NCBI RefSeq assembly: GCF_032854445.1 | Contig: NC_088301.1 | Location: 26,894,402 to 26,958,401 of the forward strand | Length of the DNA: 64,000 nt | Direction of reading: 5' to 3' | Source: Liolophura sinensis | Taxonomy: Eukaryota; Mollusca; Polyplacophora; Chitonida; Chitonidae | Shown: positions 50,801 to 62,800 of the stretch, piece by piece | How positions within the stretch are numbered: position 1 is the first letter of the stretch | Layout: each line of letters starts with the position of its first letter | Notes under the pieces: model-generated | Told to the model about the DNA's origin: nothing | What the model saw: only the letters and a program-made list of their open reading frames with translations | The model's database searches: none | Made by a program: the position numbers and the translations under genes

Positions 50801-53800
50801 CCTAACTATAATGGGAGTTTGTAAAGTGCTGGATTTTTGGCTGTGGAGATCTGAGTTCAAATCTCGGTGTGATCCATGGAGTAAGTATGTCAACCATTAC
50901 ACTTGGAATGTGGCCAGACAGGTTGTAAGAAGTGTGGGACTCTTGGCCTGTCAGTATGGATGTATCTAAGGAGAGGGGAAGGATTTACATGGGAAGTAGT
51001 GCATCGGAAACAGTATGTTCCTGTGCTTATATTAGCTGTAGCTAGCAGACATTTTCCATTAGGCCACACCAGTTTTGTTGGTTTTACATATAAAATTTAA
51101 TAAAAGAATAAATTTTTCTTCGGTGTGGGAGGAAGGTATAAAAATAAAATTTATTGATCATCTACATGTAATTTGTGAAAAATCTCAACAGTTTTTTTGA
51201 ATTTCGAAAATGTTGAAGACATATTTACATAATCGGAGAGCCTTCAAAAACAGAACATATAATCATAAAGATCAGACAAAATTTAAAAAAAAGTGGATTT
51301 TCAATTTTATTTTATTTCATTTTTGTATTTTGTGGTGTCAGCTCACCTGTAAAGTACAAAATAAAGTGGGTTCCACCTTAACTTTAATAGTTGGTAAGGT
51401 GCTGGATTTCATATATTGAGATGGGAGTTCAATCTTGGTGTGACCAACAGAGGAAAACAGAATATACGAGTCTCATATCTGATATATATTTATTAAAGTC
51501 GTTTTATTTTATACTAAAATCAGTGTCATTGCTGTTTTGTTTGGCAGAAATGTCTTATATCTGATATATATTTATTAAAGTCGTTTTATTTTATACTAAA
51601 ATCAGGGTCATTGCTGGTCTGTTTGGCAGAAATGTCTCATATCTGATATATATTTATTAAAGTTGTTTTACATGTATTTTATACTAAAATCAGGGTCATT
51701 GCTGGTTCGTTTGGCAGAACTGTCTCATATCTGATATATATTTATTAAAGTTGTTTTGTTTTATACTAAAATCAGGGTCATTGCTGGTCTGTTTGGCAGA
51801 AATGTCTCATATCTGATATATATTTATTAAAGTTTTTTTATTTTATACTAAAATCAGGGTCATTGCTGGTTCGTTTGGCAGAAATGTCTCTTATCTGATA
51901 TATATTTATTAAAGTTGTTTTATTTTATACTAAAATCAGGGTCATTGCTGGTTCGTTTGGCAGAACTGTCTCATATCTGATATATATTTATTAAAGTTGT
52001 TTTATTTTATACTAAAATCAGGGTCATTGCTGGTTCGTTTGGCAGAACTGTCTCATATCTGATATATATTTATTAAAGTTGTTTTATTTTATACTAAAAT
52101 CAGGGTCATTGCTGGTCTGTTTGACAGAAATGTCTCATATCTGATATATATTTATTAAAGTTGTTTTGTTTTATACTAAAATCAGGGTCATTGCTGGTTC
52201 GTTTGGCAGAAATGTGATTCTTATCTGTAAAAGAAGTTTTATGTTTTCCTTATGTTTGCCCTTATCATGTTCTGATCCTTTAGGAGTAAGCTAACTGCCT
52301 AAGCCAACCGGTTTCCAAAGCATTGATATGGGAAATATTCACACAACAAATGATAAACTTTTTGCTTTACTCTTCTAACCATTTTCATGCTCGTGCAATT
52401 TTGCATGTACTTCAGGAGTAAATTAGCCACTTACTCCATTTTTTCTCCAAAACATTTATATGTAATTTAAAAACAAAAACAAAAAATGGAATATATACAT
52501 GCATTGTATATAAGATAAAGTTTCACTTTTAATCTTCTAGCGTGTTCCATGCTCCTGCAGTTTGGTGCTTCAGGGGTAAGCTAAGGCCAGTGGTCTCCCA
52601 CAAGTGACATAGTTAAGGGGTGCAGAGGTCACTTGAGTCACCCACCTTCCTAATTCCCCTCTAACTCAGACTGCTTTGAGGGTGACCTGTTTGCTTAGTG
52701 GTCCACTTGAAGCTCCTGTGATAGGCCTGTTTGGCAAGGCAATATGGTTTATGATTTAAGTCTGGTCTCTTCAAGTGGTTTATACAGATCTCTTATCTTC
52801 AAGAGTCTGTGGCCTGTGTCGCTCAATGGTGCTAGCAGTCCTGACCCCCTCCCCCACCTCCATCTCCACCACGTATGGAAATACAGAATGGTAGACATGT
52901 AGCATGTTTTAGAAGCAAAAACCTCAAACACACTTTATTACAAAATGTGATTCACTTCATCACAACATGTGTTACTTCATTGCAGCATGTGACTCAATAT
53001 AACATAACTACAAATGTTTCCTACAAAATTTCACCATTGTTGTTGTAAAGACCTCAAATGACACATAAGAATTTCACCCATGTGCAATATAGAGATACTA
53101 CATGTATTTTGTTCACTTCTTGCATTGAAGCAATTTCACCCATGTGCAATATAGAGATACCACATATATTTTGTTCACTTCTTGCGTTGAAGCAATTTCA
53201 CCCATGTGCAGTGTAGAGATACCACATATATTTTGTTCACTTCTTGCATTGAAGCAGTTTCACCCATGTGCAATATAGAAATACCACATGTATTTTGTTC
53301 ACTTCTTGCATTGAAGCAATTTCACCCATGTGCAGTATAGAGATACTACATGTATTTTGTTCACTTCTTGTACTGAAGCAATTTCACCCATGTGCAATAT
53401 AGAGATACCACATGTATTTTGTTCACTTCTTGCATTGAAGTAATTTCACCCATGTGCAGTGTAGAGATATAACATGTCTTTTGTTCATTTCTTGCACTGA
53501 AGCAATTTCACCAGTGTGCAATATAAAGATATCACATGTATTTTGTTCACTTCTTGCATTGAAGCAATTTCACCTTGTTCACTGCTTGTGTTCAAAACAG
53601 GATCCTCATATGAGCTGAACTACAGTCACTAATTATTATACATTAAAATAGCAATTCCATGTATACAAGACATCTCAATCTTTTTGTTTATTTGATTGGT
53701 GTTTTATGCCGTACTCAAGAATATTTGATGTATATATGATAGGGCCCTGCATTTTGGTGAGAGGAAACAAGGCACAGGTGGGGGTAACTAACAAAAACCA

Positions 53801-56800
53801 TCTGTAGGTTGCTGGCAGACCTTTCCACATACGGCTGAAGAGGAGCCAGCATGAGGTGGACGTGGATATCTCAGTGTAGACTGCCCGTGTTTCTGTTGAT
53901 GTCTGATTAATCAATTAGTCAATCAATCAGATTTTCCCCAATTTTCAATTTTTTAAATCTTCCAAATCTTGTGTTTTGTACAGAGCCGTAAAAATGATAT
54001 GGTGAAAAAAAAATTATGGTAGAGAAAAAAAAATTTTTTTTTTTTGGAGAAGAGTAAATGTCAGGGGCCTCAAGTTTAAAAGCCGGGGCTAGGCCATAAT
54101 TGACCAATCATAAGGATTACGCTTCAATCTCATCTGCATATTGGGGACTACTGCATGATCATCACTTCCATAATGTTTCTGCAAATTTACTTTTGTTGCT
54201 TGCACATTATACTTTCTCAGTCCCAAAATGTTCTTTTAGACGACGAGGAACGCCAACACGATTTATAGTTTAACATCCAGCAGTCTGGAATTTTTATAAA
54301 GTGAACATTGAGCCACATAATACAATAACGTAAAAACTTATCACAGCCGTCCTCAGACATGTATGTGACATCAAGGTAATGCTTTTGGTCCTAACATATA
54401 TATAGCTACATGTAGGATTAGTTCCACCTTGGGTAGATCAAGTACATGCATTCGAATAGTGTCTCACATATAGCTGTTGCATTTGAGATTGAAAGAACTC
54501 AACTAGGCTAGGGGCCTGCCTGGCTCAGTTTGTTAGCACACTAGCGCAGTGTAATGACCCAGAGGCCTTTTACCAATGCGGCCGCTGTTCAAGTCCTCTC
54601 CAGCCCTAAGTGGGAAGGTTTGACAGCAACCTGTGAATGGTTGTGGGTTTCCCCCATGCCCTGCCCGGTTACCACCCACCACAATACTGGCCGCCATCTT
54701 ATAAGTGAAATATTCTTGAGTACGGCATAAAACATCAAATAAATAAATACAAAAATAAATAAATAAATAAATCAACTAGGCTATATAAAAGCAGGGCTGC
54801 ACCCTATGTTTTGTATTTAATTTTTATTTAGCCCATAAACATGTATGTCACTTTGAAATCTGTTTATTAATGCAACAAGTTGCCTTGTTGATATATGCAA
54901 ATGCATTGCCTGCCTAAAACAAGTCGGACTAAAGCGGTGGACTCTTTCATTCTTTCAGTACGTCAAACAGAATCACACATGTATATGAAATTCACAAGCA
55001 CTTCATCGTGCCAGCTGAGATATGTGTTTTTAGATTAGAATTGACCTGTATAGGCAATCATGCCTATTGTAATCCTTGTTTTAGATTTAAAATACAAGTT
55101 ATTTATCTCATGGTAAGTCCCTAGTCAAAATATGTAGTTATCAGTGAGAGATGTTCGTCTGTAGCTGCCATATTGGCTTTTTTATGGCAAATGACCTGTG
55201 ATTGGCCAATTAAGTCAGGGCCCCGACTTGTAAACTCAGGGCCCCAACTTTTAAACTTGAGGCTCCAACTTATAAAAAAAGATTCTCTTCTCCCAAAATT
55301 TTTTTTTCATCATGTCATTTCTTTTTTCTTATCTTCGAAAAAAAAAATTTTTTTTTTTTCCTTTCCAAATATTTTAATTTCTCCATGTCACTTTTATCAC
55401 GCCGTAGTTTTGAAAGTGTAGGCCAAATGTATTTAATTTTCAGGGGGTACCTGCCCACTCAAAGGCTGTTCCAGTTACATTCCATTTCAAAACGACCAGG
55501 TTCTCCCCAGAGAACTTTCAGTCTAGGAAGTATTGCACGTGTTCATATATGTATTATATATGTAATTTTTTCACACTACGTGTATGATGGCTGTTTATGG
55601 ATATTTCTCATCTTTGGGGAGGCTAACATATAAAATGTTGTACATATGTGTCATTCCTTAAGATATTTACCTGCTGTGGTGAAGTTGACATACACACTTA
55701 GTCACAGATATGACATATCTAACTAAGTAGGGTAATACATGTATGAGAAACAAAATAAGCTGTAGGCTTAATGTTTACACAATGAAGTAAAAGCTTTATA
55801 TGTCAGATTCTCCAAAGATGAGAAATATCTACAAACAGCCATCATAAATGTAGTGTGAAAAATTACATAGAGTGCAGCCCTGCTTTTATATAGCCTAGTT
55901 GATTTATTTATTTGTTAATTTATTTGATTGATGTTTTATGCCGTACTCAAGAATATTTCACTTATAAGATGGGGGCCATCCGCAGGTTGCTGGCAAACCT
56001 CATTTTTTTTTTTAATTTAAAAAAAATGACATTTCCGCAGAGACAGAACTATCCAGTATGATTGGTTTGTTTGACTGAGTATACGCTGTAGTGCCATGAT
56101 TTGAAAGTACCAGGACACATGTATGGATTACATTATATATGACCTTCAGCATGGGATTTCCCAAAACATGTGAGACATTGATCATTGTGTCTGGGAGGAA
56201 TTCTGTCATTTCCTCTGCTAACTGACAATATGCAGACCACATGCTGGTGTGATAGCGTGGGTAAAAATGATCTAACCAATCACGTACTGTGCAGATTCTC
56301 CTTGTGCCTACGTGCATGTCAGGAGAAGGGTTACCATGTTCAAGGGTTAACATGTTCGAGGGTTACCATGTTCAAGGGTTACCATGTTCAAGGGTTAACA
56401 TGTTCAAGTCCCCCCCCCCCCCCCCATCCAATCTTCACACAAAATGTCCTCTACTGTAAAGTCATTACAAGCCTGTTAATTGATTAAAAGGTGGAACGGC
56501 TGAATAACAGGAGAAAAAAAAAATACAGCTGAGGAGAAAGGAAGAAATAATAAATATCCACGTTCTTGAACACTGGTCATTCTTTGCCCATAATATTGAG
56601 GGCAAAAAATCAAAATGCCCCTAGGAAACTTTCAAAATAAGTAATAACCCTAAGCTACCTTTTTGTGATAAATAATAATTGAAGGACCAATCTCTTGTTC
56701 AGAATTAGGACAGGCAAAATTGTTCCCTTTTTTTTGTGTTCCTCATAAAAACAGGTATTACCAATAGGTAATTGAGACATGACATTTTTCAGAAAAGCAA

Positions 56801-59800
56801 TGTCTGATTTCATTTTTCAAAAATTCCGTATATCATTTGATAAAGGGATCGACTGTAGATGTGTAAAACCGCATGAGTACTACATAAATTTTGATTTGCC
56901 CAAGACCTACATGCAGTGTGCCTCTGACCTTAAACCAAGTTGGAACCACATGTGTCCACACCTTGACTCACTTACTCCTGCCCAGACTTAAACTCTCCCC
57001 CCCACACCATTTAATCCTCAAGTCTGTTAGCGGTTTATTTGTGAAGGATTCCTCTCTTAAGGTCAGACAAATGATCTTGTCAAAACGGAATGCTCACATC
57101 ATGGGATAATTTCATATTACATATAAATCTTAGACCTTTTTCCTATTATATTATTTTGGCCTTAAATTTTGAAGATATTTTAGGAACAGTAAACTTTAGC
57201 TCCAACATAAAATCTGGGAGAGTAGCTTGTTAGTATAAGGTACTAGTATAATCCAGATTAGTTTTTGTAAAATGTTCCCTTTTTAAATCTCCCAGAGTGA
57301 GAGTAGAAATCTCATGCAGCCAGGGTCTTATTCGGCATGTTTTCTTAATACATTGCGTAATTCATTAGTAATTTGTTTAGGCTATCCCAGTGAATGAAAA
57401 AGCAAGCTAATTTTCTCAAGGAATCGTAACAACAACAAAATTTACAATGTACTTAGTGGTAATAATTTTAAAAATTTTGTTCGTCTTAGGTTCCTAAGTT
57501 GATAATTGAATGCACTTTGGGTATGTCATGCTGTAATTGTGATATATGTCTATGAAAATATATCTTCTATATGGTAGAATTTATATTATATATGATAAAG
57601 AGAGAGGTACGTGTATAGGCTGGGGAAGTGTGCGTGCTGAGACATTTGCATTTCATTTGTACATGTATATAATAATCGCTTCCTCCAAATTACTAATCAT
57701 TTTATAAATAAATAGTACTTTTCCGTCACTAACAGTGCATATCAGTTTTCATTTGATTGAGTTTGAGTAACAAGCGTGTAAGTTAATTATACCTGGACAT
57801 GCATTAATCACACCAGTGTTTATTTCTCTGTATTTATTGGAGCAGGGAGGGAGGAGGCAGAGTGTGTGTTTTCCTGGACTGGTTAGCCCCCTGATTGTAT
57901 GTAAGCAAGCTCTCTGTTGGCAAACACCTGGGCATAATTAGCCTAGGCAGGAGTTACTGTGGTATTTCCACATATCCCACCCAGGGTAAATGCTAACACG
58001 TGTCACTGTGTGACAGGAGAGTTATCCCCCTTGAAAATTTTTGAAGAATTTCTTATGTGACCGAAAGCCTGTGTTTTTGTTGCTAGTAGGACAGATGTAA
58101 GGGCGACTTCAGTATAGAAATTTTGTTATCAAGGCAGTTGTATAGGCCTTTCTTTGATTTGATATTCCCACAGCTTTACACATATACTGTTTTATTGATT
58201 GACAATGAGTATTCAAACAAGTGCTTTATCAAAACAGTTTTATTTTTTTTTTATTTCAAGCGTATGCAGAAAGTAGAAGATAGTAGTTTGGACATGCTCT
58301 TCTGCTGTCTGCCATGTTTTCATTTTCTTGCAGTAGCTCTTGCATTTGGATGAAATCTGTATGTCACACTTTAAGGAGCTTGTCAGTAACATGAAAAGGT
58401 TGGTGGTTTACCACTGGCACTCTGAAAGTTTCCACTGCCCATGAAAAAGACCACCATAGAATCAGGTGGAAAATGTTTGACATTGCATTAACAATCAAGG
58501 AAAATAAATAAATGACATGTATATGTAAATGATGAAAGGTGAAAATATTGAAGATACATATAAGATTGATTTATGTCTCTATTCTGTGGCAGATTTACCA
58601 GGTATCCTATGTGAATGTGGAGGTTGGCTTATCTCCACGACCAGGAAACTGGATCCTGGAGAAGTCGCTAGATGGCAGCACCTTTGTCCCATGGCAATAC
58701 TTCGCCATATCTGACCCAGACTGCTGGCTGAACTATGGCACACCACCAATGATTGGTCGACCCAAACACCTGCGAGACAACCAAGTCATCTGTACCTCAC
58801 ACTTCTCCAGGATTGACCCTCTCCAAAATGGAACAGTAAGTGTTGTGTGGTTGCCCTACCTGATGTGTGTAATGATCATGACGAATTTGAAACCAGGATC
58901 TTTCTTATTATGTAAGCTTTTTTGTTTTCCGTAATTCTCAAATTATGTATAGTATAAGAGCGGGTAGAGATTGAGTGGACCTGTGTTTAGTTCTATAGTA
59001 TAAACCAAGACTTTGGTAATCCATTGTTTGTTACCAACCCTTGGGCGCATCTCTCAAATCTGTTGTAATGTTACGTCGAGCACATTCGCCATGGTGATAT
59101 ATTGATTGGTTTTTTATGCTATAAGCAAGAATGTTTCATTATACGACAGGGGACTATGAGTACTGGTCACAACTGCAGTGTCATGGTGGGTGTTCCTGTC
59201 CAGTGTTTCAGTGAAGCAGCACTGTCAGCATGTCTGCATATGATCCACTTGCTACAATGAATCATTAATGTAATACGATGATTTCCAATAATAATGTTGA
59301 AATCGATATTTAATGTTACATAAAAACAACTTTGTATGTAAATTTAGAAAATTGAAATTTACTGAAGGAATTGTGTGTTGATTTTTTTTTTCCAGGTTTT
59401 TGTGTCGCTCATGAGAGGACGAACATCTTCCTTCAGTCCTAGTCAAACTTTGATAGTGAGTTTGTGAATTTTTTATATGAGGAAATTGATGGATGGGGTA
59501 GAAAACAGATACAATTACATGTACATATTCTTTCTTCGAACACCAAGGATCCAATACAACAGAGCATTCAAGGTTTGCAGAGAAATAATGAGAGCTGTTT
59601 TCACTGCAGCCAAATCACTTATCATCTGATAAGATGGTACATTGTTGCCAGAGTAATAGATTCTGCTGTTAAGTATTAGGAAAACGTCAGCAGTTTAGTT
59701 ATTATTCTTTGAAGCCGTGGAAGATTTCTTTTTACTTTAATTGTTCAGCCTGTCACATGTGTGCAAGGTGTTTATTTAAACATATTCTGAAGGCATTATT

Positions 59801-62800
59801 CTGTGTAGACTGATAAAAAAAAATAAGAAAAAGATTGAGGAATTAGGGTAGCTCTAGTATGCTTAGCTGTTGTTGTGCACGTAACTGGAAGATGAAAATT
59901 TTTTGTTTACAGAATTTTATTTCTGCTCGCTACGTCCGACTGAGATTCCAGAAGCTTCAGAAGTTGAATAATGATGAGATAATCCTGATGATGAACAGGC
60001 CAGATGATGTAGATGGCGCCATTTTGAGGCGGGTATGCATACTCCAGTCATTTTGTTTTGGATGTCATTGCCACATACATTTGAGTGAGTGAGTGCTTGG
60101 GGTTTAACATCGTGCTCAACAATTTTTCAGTCATATAACGATGAAGGAGTCCTTAGGGTGTATGTGATGTGCCTCCTTGTTGCAGGACGGATTTCCACCG
60201 CTCTTTTATCTAGTGCTGCTTCACTGAGACGACTTACCGAAGGTAAGTAAGCCGCCACGCCCGAGCCATTATACTGATACGAGTCAATCAGTCGTTGCAC
60301 TATCCCTTCCATGCTGGACGCCAAGCGAGGAAGTTACAACTTCCTCTTTTAAGGTCTTAGGTGTGACCCGACCCAGGATTGATCCTGGATCTACCGCTCC
60401 CAAAGCAGACACTCCACCAACTGTGTTATCCGGGCCGGTCATATATACATTTGAAGTTAACATACATTTTCTCTCTGGGGAGCAGTTAGTATTTGTAGAT
60501 TCTCTAGCTCTCACTGTTCATGGGGCGTTGGTGACACTGAATAAATGATTTGCTGATGGTCATGTGATTGTTTGTGAAGATTACTTGTCGTCTACCAGTA
60601 TTGTATGCATATTTGTGTGTCACACATGGAAAAGTTTGCCTAGTTAACATTGAGGTCAGCTGTTTACCTTCCATGAATAAATCTAACAACCATCTTAGAA
60701 GTTAAAATTTATGAGTATGGAATTTAGCAGCAGTCAAATGTGTAAATAAATAAAAGTGCACGTCTTAAAACATGGACTTAATGCTAAACCTTCTTGATAA
60801 AGATCTTGAATGAATCATTCTGATATACATGTATATTAAATCAACAAGGCTCTAGTCCAATTATTTGTTGCTGATGTCCAGCAGGCAGGTTGCTTTCTTG
60901 TTAGGATTACATTTATTGGCTGGTACATAGACTAATCTCCTGTATCTTACAAAACAACCCCTAGGGAGTGCATCACCTATATTTTGGGCGTAAAAATTTG
61001 ATTAAAAAATCCTTGTAGTACTGACATTCCAAATGCAATCTTGTATTCCCCAGTATTTCTACACGGTGAAGGAGATAGCGGTAGGAGCCCAGTGTCAATG
61101 TCATGGACACGCCAGCAGATGCAGTGAGGATGCCATCTCAGGGGTATGTCCATAATAAACCATAGGATTTATTTATTTATTTGTTTGATTGGTGTTTTAC
61201 GCTGTACTCAAGAATATTTCACTTATACGACGGCGCCAGCATTACAGTGGGAGGAAACCGCACAGAGCCTGGGGGAAGCCCACAACCTTCCGCAGGCTGC
61301 TGGAAGACCTTCCCACGTACCTTCCCTGGCTGGAGGGGAAGCCAGCATGAGCTGGACTTGAACTCACAGCAACCACATTGGTGGGAGACTCCTGAGTCAT
61401 TACGCTGCGCTAGCGCACTAACCAACTGAGCCACGGAGTTCTTGTTTTTCGTGTTTGTTTTTCAAATTTTTCACAAGTCATTTGACTTGAAACACTGCTG
61501 AACCCAAGTCATGCTGCCAGGATACGTTTCAGGTAACACAAAATGGATGAAATTGGCGAAATCACATGCAACTCTCTCTGGTAACAAGGCTCAAACATGG
61601 AGCTTCATTCTGGCTATATATATATATATATTGCAAGAAAAAACAGTGTATTGTGAGAAAAAAATGATTTTAGGTGAGCTTTACTTTCTTTTTACAAATT
61701 CTTAAATTCAAATTTGGACTGGAACTCAAAAATATTCTATTATGGATGACTGATGCATTCTCTCAATCTATATTCAAGGGCGGTAATTGTCTGATCTGAG
61801 TAAATACCTCTGTCTTTATCACTGGTTGCTACAACTTTGGAATTTGAAAATGTCTGGGTATTTCATGCACTTTTCTGCAAAATGTTTCATTGTATTAAAA
61901 TTTGATTTAAAGTTAATCCATGTGAAATAAAAACCATTATGCTAGTTTTTCAGGATGTGCCTATATACATGTGTATATATTTAGGTTTAACTTATTCTTT
62001 TACTTATTCTAGAGTTACAAATGTTAAACTCTCTCTGGTCTTTGTTTGAAGGAGCCATTGTGCGAGTGTGAACATAATACATGTGGCACGACCTGTGAAA
62101 TGTGCTGTCCAAAGTATAACCAGAAACCATGGCAACCAGCCTCACTCGATAAACAATTTATCTGTGAAGGTAAACTTCCATCTTCTTTGGGATTTCATCG
62201 TAGTTTGGCTTGATGGAGTGTTTTAGAATTTCAAGTGTTATTTCCAAAAATTTATGTGACTATAGAAATATATTTCTGATATTAAATTTGAAATATAATA
62301 ATTTTAAAGACCTAGACCCGTGCAGTGAGTACAATATTAAAGACATACCATTGTAATGTTTGTAGTCAATAAAATGATTATTTTGATGTTTTTGCAGGAC
62401 AATTTGTTTGAAATATAGCTTTTTATGTTTCCAGAGTGCAACTGTAATGGCCATTCTGTGGAGTGTGTTTATAATGAGACTGTGGCAGAGGACAGGCTAA
62501 GTTATAACATGAACAATTTCAGACGAGGTGGAGGAGTCTGTGTTAACTGTAGGGTAAGTAGCTCAGGATGTATAATATAATTTATAACATGAACAATGTC
62601 AGACATGGTAGAGGATGCTTTGTTCAGGGTGTATAATAAGGCTGTGACAGGATACCTAGCTGATTTATAGCATGAACAATATCAGACATGGTAGAGGATA
62701 AGTTGTTCAGGGTGTATAAGAAGACTGTGGCAGTTGATACTGGTAGGCTGAGTTATAACATGAACAAAGTCAGACATGGTAGAGAATGCTTTGTTCAGGG

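Noticed and set aside
53071-53575. CRISPR-like regular repeats (also 51471-52214)
   Set aside because: Units are directly contiguous with no unique spacers, in an animal intron.
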